DNA of 64,000 nt from Saprospiraceae bacterium (lineage in GTDB: Bacteria > Bacteroidota > Bacteroidia > Chitinophagales > Saprospiraceae), in NCBI GenBank assembly GCA_016715245.1, contig JADKAS010000003.1:62001-126000 (forward strand), given 5' to 3'. Below the pieces are notes generated by a model that saw only the letters and a program-made list of their open reading frames with translations, ran no database searches and was not told the origin of the DNA. Every line of letters starts with the position of its first letter. Positions within the stretch are counted from its first letter, which is position 1. Both the position numbers and the translations under genes were made by a program. Shown here piece after piece: positions 38,801 through 46,500 of this stretch.

Positions 38801-40464
38801 AAAGGGTGGATTCTATTGGAGGTTATTTTAACTTTTTAAATAATTCTTTTCCAGATCTTACTTTTTTATCCAATATAAAAAAGGCAAAATCATTTGATTT
38901 GAATTTAAATAATTCAATTGTTTCACTGGACGGGTTGCACCCTGATTTAAAGATTGAAGGTAGGCTATTGATTTGGCGATGTGCCAATCTTAATTTCTGC
39001 GATGTGCCTTTTGTTTGCAAACATATCGCGGATGGTAAACCATATCATTTTAACAAAAACGGGCAACAATGTAATGATCCGGCGGATTTTGATTGTTTGT
39101 CCAACTCGTTTTCGGGTCTTGTTTTTTACGACCAAAACCAAAATGGAATTCGCGATATGGAAGAGTTTCCGGTGTCAGGTCAAAATATTTCTGCTTTTGG
39201 CAAACCCAATACTGTATATACAAGTGCAAACGGAAAATACAATCTTTTTTTCTTGCCCAATGACTCGGTCAATATAGGTATGAATGATATTGAACCTTTC
39301 AGAATCACAACGACGCCCGAAAGATATACCGGAAGGTTTATACCAGAGCAGCCCGACAATAAGGATAACAACTTCGGAATTTTTCACCGGTACCCTAAAC
39401 ACAATGGGTCAATCAGCGGACAATTTGGGTTGTTTGTCTGCAATCGTCCGGCAGAGCTAGATATCCAGGTTTTAAACCAAGGAAGTTTTGTTGAAAAAAC
39501 AAGGGTAAAAGTTCAGTTGCCTAATAATATAATGCTTGATTCTCTTGAGGGGATTACCTACGAATATGATCAAAACCAATCCATTGTCTGGTTGAAAACT
39601 GATACATTACAACCTTTTCAACGCGAGAAAATAACTCTTTGGGTAACAGCCCCGGCATGGGATCCCAGTAGTGATAATAAATATCCTTTTTTCTGGGAAC
39701 TTCAGGTATTGAATGCATCCGGTCAGTGGATGGTCATGGATGATGAAGACAAAATGATGGAATTGTTATGCAGTTACGATCCGAATGACAAACTTGTCGA
39801 AGGCCCTTACAAAGGTTCAAATTTATTGTTTGGGCAATCCGGATATCTTGATTACACCATACGTTTTCAAAACACAGGCAATTATTACGCTGAAAATGTT
39901 TTTTTGGCAGACACTTTGTCATCAAACCTGAATGTGGATAGTTTAGAATTTATTGCTTCCAGCCATGAACCGATGGAGATAACGAGAAACGGTAATATTT
40001 TAAAATTTTATTTTCCGGGTATCATGCTACCGGATTCAACAAGGGATTTTGCAGGAAGTCAGGGTTATGTCCGTTTCAAAATAAAAACAAATGAAGCAAT
40101 GGATCCGGATGATGTCATCAACAATACTGCACATATCTATTTTGACTTTAATCCAGCCATTACCACAAACACGGTAAGTAGTTTGGTATTGCAACCTGAT
40201 TATACCGAGGAATACGAAAATATGTCAATAGTTATTTGGCCCCAACCGGCTGTAGATAAATTGTTGGTCCAATTAAATGGTGAAAGTCTGTCTCCGGACT
40301 GGGAGTGCAAAATATATTCTCAAAGTGGGGGGTTGGTTTTTCCGGTTCAAAATCTATTGGCTTCATATATTGATATCAGTAGTTTAGCTTCCGGAAAGTA
40401 CTGGTTGGTTTTTGAAAACGGGTTAACCGGTAAAAAAACGACCCGTGGTTTTGTTAAAATGTAA
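35815..40464 (+). CDS. giant secreted FG-GAP / leucine-rich-repeat protein with T9SS sorting domain
   Basis: A 1549-residue cell-surface or secreted protein (start ATG 35815; signal peptide MKFTNLAVFIFIFIYIYTG). Domains in order: at least eleven FG-GAP/VCBS-type calcium-binding units over about residues 60-690 (for example DVDWDGDKDIM, DADMDGDKDLL, DLDGDGDIDVL, DFDGDGKKDIL); a leucine-rich, receptor-L-like solenoid about 740-1100 (ISGLQNIKKIQGNLTI and similar); an SdrD-B-like unit near 1110 (GLVFYDQNQNGIRDMEEFPV); a DUF7619-like fold near 1330-1460 (LDYTIRFQNTGNYYAENVFL, then AHIYFDFNPAITTNTV); and a T9SS type A C-terminal sorting domain in the last 80 residues (WPQPAVDKLLVQL ... SGKYWLVFENG). 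It should leave the cell through SprA and be anchored or released at the surface. An adhesin or carbohydrate-binding role is likely but unproven. Confidence 0.88.
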   Translation: MKFTNLAVFIFIFIYIYTGTSQGLLWNMVELTPSLSNASGKIEYVEQGEIVFLTGGELFHAHYGNDFNVDVVSFENQLTLIKDFFLIDVDWDGDKDIMAVIEGGPIQVYEKKENVFIYNVNIKIFSWINVNSLSIHDFNDDGRGDILLNNILYIATGPNMFERTYTTNADNYIPRVAQFFDADMDGDKDLLTVLVTNLFIHENIGTTGMSGKLVPDFSHRTSWAKVIRAGNKDIIIVFSGGDKKFYRIFYENNTFGHKEIGGYIQTKQTNSIVNKDLDDDGVEELISDQYFNQLTLLKYDTLLDTLTLSTYSAPNFLDFTGGGQNQLFIRYAGQIESVLWDKTQNKLVRSFISPTVFSPSEYLDIDGDDFVDLVKGISIKRYLGERRFDIFKTMNIDSTGGQWKDFDGDEDLDYVLKYGWYMNIGGLQFDPYQSRTPDPVFTDPLIFFTKIVFREDLDGDGDIDVLTYNSFGEPFELHENTGGVFSLKQTLATNTIISGYLRALYFEDFDGDGKKDILIAVASGMAWMKNYGSLVFGEPKLLYNGANSPLMVDISDVNHDGIMDVLLSTGEIITGIALGSVILYLGSQDANVTGLPITQGYGYHRARFADLNSTGWKDIVFSKKEGMHTVLLDNITSPVINRINFDAGSNNNFNISDLDGDGDADIISASASGSSFYIINGVFISNACPSGSVFLRNQEQVSAYAEKYGMCPVIPGDLFLGLAKKSDSDIQDISGLQNIKKIQGNLTIHYSPLIKEFSGFINLDTIEGSFILQRFTTKNLKGFDNLTYVGNHLELTHTHTAQSLLLDTRELGKVKFVGGDIKLLSPNFTNLGIQSQPEYFGDIILTSYTDNALTNIDFLKNTRKIHGSLNLETCQVTTLEPAKNLEEVGEFIIRSEKLQTIGMGSEIDSINGSLEISGTNLVDLFSDSSFANLKYVGKDLDLYAKYMRGFSNVEKVMGTLSPNGKTIDFGFLEKLDYVGKNFFMSGVEKIYPGFLQRVDSIGGYFNFLNNSFPDLTFLSNIKKAKSFDLNLNNSIVSLDGLHPDLKIEGRLLIWRCANLNFCDVPFVCKHIADGKPYHFNKNGQQCNDPADFDCLSNSFSGLVFYDQNQNGIRDMEEFPVSGQNISAFGKPNTVYTSANGKYNLFFLPNDSVNIGMNDIEPFRITTTPERYTGRFIPEQPDNKDNNFGIFHRYPKHNGSISGQFGLFVCNRPAELDIQVLNQGSFVEKTRVKVQLPNNIMLDSLEGITYEYDQNQSIVWLKTDTLQPFQREKITLWVTAPAWDPSSDNKYPFFWELQVLNASGQWMVMDDEDKMMELLCSYDPNDKLVEGPYKGSNLLFGQSGYLDYTIRFQNTGNYYAENVFLADTLSSNLNVDSLEFIASSHEPMEITRNGNILKFYFPGIMLPDSTRDFAGSQGYVRFKIKTNEAMDPDDVINNTAHIYFDFNPAITTNTVSSLVLQPDYTEEYENMSIVIWPQPAVDKLLVQLNGESLSPDWECKIYSQSGGLVFPVQNLLASYIDISSLASGKYWLVFENGLTGKKTTRGFVKM

Positions 40465-40549
40465 TTTCAAAAAAGCAGTTTGAAACAACTCTTTTGCCTG
40501 ATTTCCTTTCGAATAAAGTCCAATGCGTAATCCGGGTTAAAATTTATCA

Positions 40550-41203
40550 TCATTCGGATGTTTTCTTTAATTTCCTGCCGATCAATATAATGTGATCCTG
40601 ATCTTCTTTGCCCTCAACAGGATATGGAACTGTATCTTGTAAAATTTCAGAAAATCCTGACTCGTGTAAACAGGAATAAATGGTACTTAATTGATGGTAA
40701 TAAAACAGACTTCTGTCTCCTGCAGAAGACGTAACCATCCCTGAATCTTCAGGTTCTCCTTCGACAAAACTAAGGTATAAAACCCCGTCTTCTGAGAGTA
40801 AATGATAACAATCTGTAACACATTTTTCGACTTCCGTAATGCTCAGATAAGGCAATCCGAATCCGCAGATAATACCGTCAAACTTTATATCGATTTTGTC
40901 AATGTTGGCGATGTCCGATACGATTCCTTTCAGACCGGGAACCATTTCTTTTGCTTTTGACACCATATTTGGTGATACATCCACAGCCGTCAGTTCAATA
41001 TCTTTTCTTTTTAAATAAAGGTAAAATGATATGTTTCCGGGGCCACAACAAAGATCAAGGATTTTTGGATTTTTTTTATTTTTCAACAATTTTAGAAACT
41101 GATCATAGGAATGGTTGTAGATATGTAATGGTGAAAATTTATCCCAGTATATATCTGCAAGTTTGTCCCAGGTCTGAAATGTTATTTGTTTTTGAGGATC
41201 CAT
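40550..41203 (-). CDS. class I SAM-dependent methyltransferase
   Basis: A 217-residue cytosolic methyltransferase. Motif I is ILDLCCGPGNISFYL (residues 45-59), the acidic end of strand 2 is TAVDVSPNMVSKA, and the post-motif region is FDGIICGFGLPYLS. There is no extra recognition domain, so the substrate is open. It does not show the conserved cysteines of arsenite methyltransferase ArsM, so despite lying near the arsenosugar genes it is probably unrelated to them. It starts 14 bases after the gene at 41218-41685 and is likely co-transcribed with it. Confidence 0.82.
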   Translation of the reverse strand: MDPQKQITFQTWDKLADIYWDKFSPLHIYNHSYDQFLKLLKNKKNPKILDLCCGPGNISFYLYLKRKDIELTAVDVSPNMVSKAKEMVPGLKGIVSDIANIDKIDIKFDGIICGFGLPYLSITEVEKCVTDCYHLLSEDGVLYLSFVEGEPEDSGMVTSSAGDRSLFYYHQLSTIYSCLHESGFSEILQDTVPYPVEGKEDQDHIILIGRKLKKTSE

Positions 41204-41217
41204 TGTTTAGAATAGTT

Positions 41218-41685
41218 TCAATTACCTGACTTCTTTTCTCTGCCCTGCTCTGACAATATCATGGTATCATTCCGTGTAAAACTTTTTATAAACTTCACTT
41301 TCCTGAATCGCAAAGCACTCCAATTCTCATCTATGGCCACCTGACGCACAGGCTCAATATTGTACTCCGCCAATGATTTCCAACCGGTGTCACGGTTGAA
41401 TTCGCATGTATATTTTTTTGAAGACATTTTCGGATAAGCATACCACAGAACGGCATCTCCTTCCAGCAGAGGATTTATTTGTCGGATAGATTGATCGATT
41501 TCTTCTTTTCGGGTCACAAAAACCAACACAAACTGAACAGGACTGCCGTCATTTAGCAATTGCGTTTTTACCGGACAGAACGTCGACATAGCCTTCATTT
41601 CTGAATTGAATTCATGAGGTGCGTTCAGGACAAATATTTCATTCTGATCTTTAAAGTTGAGTTTTTTAAATAATGGTGTCATCAT
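41218..41685 (-). CDS. small cytosolic protein resembling DUF3052
   Basis: A 155-residue soluble protein without signal or membrane segment. The pattern (FKDQNEIFVLNAPHEF near the N-terminus, VQFVLVFVTRKEEIDQSI mid-protein, GDAVLWYAYPKMSSKKY, and ENWSALRFRKV at the C-terminus) resembles DUF3052-type proteins, which look like a degenerate nucleotide-independent Rossmann fold. No function is known. A -7 element lies just upstream at 41701-41708. The methyltransferase gene follows after 14 bases. Confidence 0.6.
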   Translation of the reverse strand: MMTPLFKKLNFKDQNEIFVLNAPHEFNSEMKAMSTFCPVKTQLLNDGSPVQFVLVFVTRKEEIDQSIRQINPLLEGDAVLWYAYPKMSSKKYTCEFNRDTGWKSLAEYNIEPVRQVAIDENWSALRFRKVKFIKSFTRNDTMILSEQGREKKSGN

Positions 41686-41700
41686 TAAATATTATAGCTG

Positions 41701-41708
41701 CAAAGATA
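41701..41708 (-). promoter_or_regulatory. -7 promoter element for the DUF3052-like gene
   Basis: The minus strand reads TATCTTTG (TAnnTTTG), 16 bases before the ATG at 41685; it would drive both this gene and the methyltransferase. Confidence 0.4.
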
Positions 41709-41881
41709 TTAAAATTCGAAAACAAGCATGAAGCAAGCTTGCTTATAAAGAAATCAGAATCTCCTTAATGATAAACAATAGTATTAATTTATTGTATGAT
41801 TAGAAACCAAAAACTAAAACGGCATTATTTCCGTATATTTATTATTATTGCATTATCAAATCAATTCAACAACAGTAAAAC

Positions 41882-42214
41882 ATGAGCAGTTATTTCAAAA
41901 AGGAAGATTTAAAAAAATTCGGAGAAATTACAGACTTACAACCCGAAATGGGAAAAAAGTTTTTCGACTGGTATGGCGAAGTTTTTAAAGAAGGAGCGCT
42001 GACTGTGCGCGAAAAAAACCTGATTGCCCTCGCTGTTGCCCACACGGTGCAATGTCCTTATTGTATGGATGCCTATACGTCAGAATGTCTGTCTTCCGGT
42101 TGTGACGAAGAACAAATGATGGAAGCCGTACATGTAGCTGCAGCCATCAAAGGAGGAGCCACTCTTGTCAATGCCGTGCCGATGATGAATACCATCAAGG
42201 CAAAATTGATGTAA
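41882..42214 (+). CDS. AhpD/carboxymuconolactone-decarboxylase-like protein of arsenosugar loci
   Basis: A 110-residue AhpD-like protein with the redox CxxC motif in VQCPYCMDAYTSE (residues 58-70) and the helix EGALTVREKNLIALAVAHT before it. It matches the peroxidase-like partner that regularly sits beside the radical SAM gene arsS in arsenosugar biosynthesis loci, and here arsS follows after 18 bases. In other bacteria the family can use selenocysteine in the active site; here both positions are cysteine codons. The precise role in the pathway is not established to my knowledge. Confidence 0.85.
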   Translation: MSSYFKKEDLKKFGEITDLQPEMGKKFFDWYGEVFKEGALTVREKNLIALAVAHTVQCPYCMDAYTSECLSSGCDEEQMMEAVHVAAAIKGGATLVNAVPMMNTIKAKLM

Positions 42215-42232
42215 TCACCAAAAATCCAGGAA

Positions 42233-43303
42233 ATGGGCGTAAAACAACGATCCAAATCACTGAGTGCCTTGCACAGTGATCTGGCAGATACTTTTTTTCA
42301 ACTCAAAGTGCTCAACGGACAGGAAAAGGTCCATGATCATTTTGAACCTTTTTCTTTGAAAGCGGGACATCCGATTCTTCCACAGAAAACTACGGTTTTT
42401 CAGATAAATATTGGCAAACTTTGTAATCAAACCTGTGCTCATTGTCATGTTGATGCCGGCCCTGATAAAAAGGTGGAAAACATGTCGAAGGACACCCTGC
42501 AAAAGTGCCTTGATATTCTGGCAAAAACTGATATTCCGACGGTGGATATTACAGGAGGGGCACCGGAGATGAACCCTCATTTCAGGTGGTTTGTACAGGA
42601 GTGCCGCAAACTCGGGAAAAATGTAATGAACCTGATGCAACCTCACCATTATTGAAGCAATCCGGTCTATTACGATTTCACCGGAATTTTTGCAGAAAAT
42701 AAAGTACAGGTAATTTCATCGCTTCCATATTTCACCAAAAACCGCACTGATAGCCAGCGTGGAGACGGTGTGTTTGAAGACAGTATCAAAGCCCTTCACA
42801 GATTAAATGCGGTAGGCTACGGAATAGAAGGTTCCGGCCTTATTCTCGATCTCGTATATAATCCTTCAGGCGCTTTTTTACCGGGAAATCAAAGTGCTTT
42901 GGAACATGAATTCAAATTGCAGATGAAGCGTCGCTATGACATTGATTTTAATAATCTTTTTGTTATTACCAATTTGCCCATCAGCCGTTTTCTCGATTAT
43001 CTGTTGGAATCAGGCAATTATCACGATTATATGACATCGCTGGTGGAAGCTTTCAATCCTGCCACAGTGGATGGATTGATGTGTCGGTATACACTTTCCA
43101 TAAGCTGGGACGGGTTTATTTATGATTGTGATTTCAATCAGATGCTGGACCTGAAAGTAAACAGTAAAGTAAAGCACATCGATGATTTTGACTTGAAAAG
43201 TCTTTCTGAGAGATCAGTAGTTGTCAATCAGCACTGTTATGGATGTACAGCAGGTGCCGGGAGCAGTTGCGGAGGAGAAATTTCACATTCTGAAGAGCAC
43301 TGA
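42233..43303 (+). pseudogene. arsS: arsenosugar biosynthesis radical SAM protein ArsS, frame damaged
   Basis: ArsS is a radical SAM enzyme that adds the adenosyl group of SAM to a methylated arsenical, an early arsenosugar step. The [4Fe-4S] motif is complete: LCNQTCAHCHVDAG (CxxxCxxC, residues about 63-76), then DITGGAPEMNPHFRW. The C-terminal Cys-rich domain (CDFNQMLDLKV, HCYGCTAGAGSSCGGE) is also intact. Between them the frame hits TGA at 42653-42655. The bases 42636-42656 read CNLTIIE in another frame, exactly the conserved R-C-N-L-T motif of the family, and the original frame resumes at 42659 (NPVYYDF). So one base is extra just before 42636 and one is missing at 42657-42658. The span is an exact multiple of three (357 codons). 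Either a sequence error pair or a decayed gene. Confidence 0.85.
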
Positions 43304-43376
43304 TTTTTATTAATAAATCAGGAAGAAATGATTTTCAGATTTTAAAAATTGTATAAAAATTGTAAAGAACAGGGAC

Positions 43377-44036
43377 ATGATTTATGAATTTGAAGGCATA
43401 AAACCGGTAATAGACCCTACTGCTTTTGTTCACCAGACAGCAATAGTCATAGGTCATGTCATCATTGAAAAAGATGTATACATTGGTCCCGGGGCTGTGC
43501 TCAGAGGTGATTGGGGAAGTATTCGGATAAAAGATGGTTGTAACGTCCAGGAAAACTGTGTGGTTCACATGTTTCCCGGAGTTGAAGTGGTCTTGGAAGC
43601 CAATGCACATATTGGCCACGGTGCCATTATCCATGGAGCGCATATTGGCGAAAATGTACTTGTGGGAATGAACAGCGTCATCATGGATGAAGTGAGAATC
43701 GGAAAAGACAGCATTGTTGGTGCTCTTTCTTTTGTGAAAGCCGGAGACACTATTCCGGAAAAAAGTCTTATAGTCGGCAATCCTGCCAAAGTAATAAAAA
43801 CATTGCCTGAAGATACCATTCAATGGAAGCTGGAAGGTACAAAACTGTATCAGCAATTACCTGATCTCTGCAGAACTACTTTAAAAGAATGTGAGCCGCT
43901 AAAAGAGGAACCAGGTGAATATTCTAAAAAGATATATTCTTATCCGACCCTGAACAAGTCAAAAAGGAAAAACAATAATCAGAAACGCTTAATTAAGGAT
44001 TTCCTGATTGTTGATTTTTTTGTGCAGGATATGTAA
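43377..44036 (+). CDS. gamma-carbonic-anhydrase-like hexapeptide protein (PaaY/YrdA type)
   Basis: A left-handed beta-helix trimer protein. Residues 12-170 are hexapeptide repeats (IGHVIIEKDVYIGPGAVLRG, ANAHIGHGAIIHGAHIG, VLVGMNSVIMDEVRIG). The metal-binding histidines of the gamma-carbonic-anhydrase family are present in ENCVVHMF, HIGHGAIIH and GAHIG. The size (219 residues) exceeds the usual 170-200 because of a C-terminal basic tail after residue 175. It may hydrate CO2 or act on CoA thioesters (PaaY). Its 3' end overlaps the convergent hypothetical gene by 48 bases. Confidence 0.86.
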   Translation: MIYEFEGIKPVIDPTAFVHQTAIVIGHVIIEKDVYIGPGAVLRGDWGSIRIKDGCNVQENCVVHMFPGVEVVLEANAHIGHGAIIHGAHIGENVLVGMNSVIMDEVRIGKDSIVGALSFVKAGDTIPEKSLIVGNPAKVIKTLPEDTIQWKLEGTKLYQQLPDLCRTTLKECEPLKEEPGEYSKKIYSYPTLNKSKRKNNNQKRLIKDFLIVDFFVQDM

Positions 44037-44429
44037 TTCCTTTTTATTTTCTGACAATTTTTCTGAACAGGATTTCATCAGAATTTCATAACTCTTCTTT
44101 TGAAAAGTAAAAATATACCTTACAATAAACTGACCAGGTGATACTTTTTTTTGAATGATTACCTCCTGTTTGTCTTCATCTATGTAATAAAAGGAAGTAT
44201 TATCTCTATTTGAAATGACTTCTTCAAAATATCCATTTCCATTTCCATTGCCAAAGTCATAAACTTCAAAAAATGCACAATTAGTTTCAACACTTTTTGT
44301 AAATATTACAACAGGTTGAGTGTCCTGAAGAGTAACCAGATTATGATTGAAATCAAGGACCATAAATAACCGGAAAAAAATTAGTAAAAACATCAAAACA
44401 TTTTTTTTATGAAAAAATATTTTTCTCAT
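43989..44429 (-). CDS. exported protein of unknown function (146 aa)
   Basis: A 146-residue protein with a basic N-terminus and one hydrophobic segment (about residues 9-25) that may be a signal or anchor. The rest is rich in Asn/Lys/Glu strands (CAFFEVYDFGNGNGNGYFEE, then TSFYYIDEDKQEVIIQKK, and FIVRYIFTFQKKSYEILMK) and ends in a charged helix. Nothing is recognised. The last 16 codons overlap the convergent carbonic-anhydrase-like gene. A promoter-like element lies 98 bases upstream. Confidence 0.55.
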   Translation of the reverse strand: MRKIFFHKKNVLMFLLIFFRLFMVLDFNHNLVTLQDTQPVVIFTKSVETNCAFFEVYDFGNGNGNGYFEEVISNRDNTSFYYIDEDKQEVIIQKKVSPGQFIVRYIFTFQKKSYEILMKSCSEKLSENKKELHILHKKINNQEILN

Positions 44430-44526
44430 AAAAACAAGATTAATTAATGGAGTATTCTCTTATTAATTCAAGTTTGTTTTCAAATTAGTTATATTCCTGA
44501 AGAAAAATTATATATTTTTCATAAGA

Positions 44527-44534
44527 CAAAAGTA
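44527..44534 (-). promoter_or_regulatory. -7 promoter element for the exported hypothetical protein
   Basis: The minus strand reads TACTTTTG (TAnnTTTG), 98 bases before the ATG at 44429, which would give a leader of about 90 bases. Confidence 0.35.
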
Positions 44535-44625
44535 ATACCAATTGGCGTAATCCTTTCTTTTACTTCTGTTTATGATTAAAAAATGTGTCTTTTTGTCGGT
44601 TAGTTTGCAAAAAAAACATGCTTCA

Positions 44626-46320
44626 TCAGGACAAACAACCTTTTAACATTTCTATAGTTATGAGATAGGTTGGTTTTACACCATCCAGACCTAAACTTCC
44701 TGAAGCAAGTGTACTTCCCGTCTCCAAAGGATTGTCAGAAGCATAATAGGCATATCTTAAAGTGACATCCGGATGTATGGATTTTCTTATTTTTGAAGCA
44801 GATTGAATTGCTTTTTGATAATGAGCACCTTCCATTTCCAAACCGATAGCCTTCCATGAAGATTTCATAAAATAGGTCAGAATATCTTTATTTTGAAGAG
44901 ATGTTCCTAAGACGGTAATCATGGTTCCTTCGTACACATGTAAGCCACAGTCTCTAAAATGGTCATTATTCAACGCATTTACAAAGGGATAATTATCCGC
45001 GCTGCCTTCAAATACATGGGCGTTGGGAATCATGATATCTCCTTTGATTCCCTCCAGAATACCGGCTTTCCCCATAATGTTGATAGATTTTATGTCCAGA
45101 AATTTTTTACTTTCATTTTCAAGTGTATACGGTTTCAGTAATTCATCCATGGTTTCATATGCCTGTTCGCCAAAGGCATAATCCATAACAATGATGACAG
45201 GAGCATTTTCTTTTTCTTTTTTAACATAAGTAAGATCATCCGGCAGAAAGGAGGGGTCAATTTTGTTCAGATCAAATATCTGCACACCAATATTGGTGCC
45301 GCTGGTATCTGACAATTCGATCATTCCGTTTTTTACAGCAAATTCTTTTACTTTTTGTCGGAGTTGTCCCTGACCACTCTGACTTAAAATCTCAGCATAA
45401 GGGCCTATTTCATTTTTTTGAATCTCCTTATATAAAACAGCTTTCGCAAAAAAACAATTCATTACACTGTGGAGATTGGCAGAAATAATATGAACCGGTC
45501 TGTCTATTAAACCATGCTTATACATGGTTTTTTTGATGTTTGTGGCCCAACTTTCTCCATATAGATGATGTCCAAGGTTTTCCCTCAAAGCAGGGGAAAA
45601 AGATATTTCTCTGTCTTTGCTTTCAAAATATTCTTCCATACTAAGCTTCCCCAACCAATATGTTATAAGAAACAGATTATTTACGCCTTCGGATTTTTCA
45701 AATCTTTCATACGCATTTAATACTTCACTGTATGTTCTGCCGAGCAACGTATTCAGACAGGTCAGACCTAAATCTCTGTTGATGTCTTTTCCTTCCTCCA
45801 TGGATAGCACTATGGATTCCAGCATTGTCCAGCTTTTATTTTTTCTCTCTTTGATATCAATTCCGTTTCTCCGTATTTTTTCCGCTTCAATGTACATAAA
45901 GGTGAGATGAGTAAGGATATCATAGACATCGCTTCCTCCTCTTGTCATTTCAATATACATTTGTTCAGCATCTATGCGGTAGCAATTTCTCACCCTCCTT
46001 GGTGGAACATATTTTTCAAAATGTGAATTTTCGTATCCTTCTCTGGAAATGAGTTTAATATAATTGCATTGTTCAATTCCGAGGGGCAATCTCTGAAAGA
46101 TATACAATAATCCATCCAGCTCCACTTTTTCAGGATCGGCAATGGATCCGTAGATTTCAGGTTTGAGCGCCAATAGCGAATCAATGATGGTTTCGCCGGA
46201 TATACCCAACGGTTTATAGGCACCTCTCATGAAGAGATGTTTCATGGCAATATACAACCGTTGAATGGAAGTTCTCGAAATCTGTGCCCTGGTAGGCTGA
46301 TAATGGTATTCCGGAGACAT
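44626..46320 (-). CDS. large conserved protein (DUF6909-like) with nucleoside-phosphorylase-like C-terminus
   Basis: A 564-residue cytosolic protein without signal peptide. The N-terminal half is helical with the blocks RTSIQRLYIAMKHLFMRGAY and MYIEMTRGGSDVYDILTHLT and LKPEIYGSIADPEKVELDG; I associate this with the DUF6909 group. The C-terminal 170 residues look like the nucleoside phosphorylase / MTA nucleosidase superfamily: a Gly-rich VLGTSLQNKD, GLEMEGAHYQKAI (matching the VEMEGAA-type ribose-binding Met-Glu) and YYASDNPLETG (resembling the SD-N base-binding motif). This part may bind a nucleoside, but catalytic competence is unproven. It has its own promoter element at 46397-46404. Confidence 0.65.
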   Translation of the reverse strand: MSPEYHYQPTRAQISRTSIQRLYIAMKHLFMRGAYKPLGISGETIIDSLLALKPEIYGSIADPEKVELDGLLYIFQRLPLGIEQCNYIKLISREGYENSHFEKYVPPRRVRNCYRIDAEQMYIEMTRGGSDVYDILTHLTFMYIEAEKIRRNGIDIKERKNKSWTMLESIVLSMEEGKDINRDLGLTCLNTLLGRTYSEVLNAYERFEKSEGVNNLFLITYWLGKLSMEEYFESKDREISFSPALRENLGHHLYGESWATNIKKTMYKHGLIDRPVHIISANLHSVMNCFFAKAVLYKEIQKNEIGPYAEILSQSGQGQLRQKVKEFAVKNGMIELSDTSGTNIGVQIFDLNKIDPSFLPDDLTYVKKEKENAPVIIVMDYAFGEQAYETMDELLKPYTLENESKKFLDIKSINIMGKAGILEGIKGDIMIPNAHVFEGSADNYPFVNALNNDHFRDCGLHVYEGTMITVLGTSLQNKDILTYFMKSSWKAIGLEMEGAHYQKAIQSASKIRKSIHPDVTLRYAYYASDNPLETGSTLASGSLGLDGVKPTYLITIEMLKGCLS

Positions 46321-46396
46321 ATTATAACAATTTAATATATATTTACAAAAAGCAGACCAAATTATTGAATATTGAAGATTTTAAAAAAAACCATAA

Positions 46397-46404
46397 CAAA
46401 AATA
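46397..46404 (-). promoter_or_regulatory. -7 promoter element for the DUF6909-like gene
   Basis: The minus strand reads TATTTTTG (TAnnTTTG), 77 bases before the ATG at 46320. Confidence 0.4.
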
Positions 46405-46500
46405 GAATTTACAAAAATGTGGATTTTGAAAAATTGGTCTATCTTAGTGGCTTCAATTAGTTCAATTTTTATTTCAGACACAACAAAATAAATCTCTATA

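Noticed and set aside
40550..41203. Methyltransferase as the arsenite methyltransferase of the arsenosugar pathway
   Set aside because: It lacks the conserved cysteines of ArsM and is on the opposite strand with a different partner.
42653..42655. In-frame TGA in arsS as a selenocysteine codon
   Set aside because: The ArsS family does include selenoproteins, but this TGA follows residues that make no sense in the motif, whereas the shifted frame spells the conserved C-N-L-T motif. Two indels explain it better. No SECIS-like hairpin was obvious right after it.
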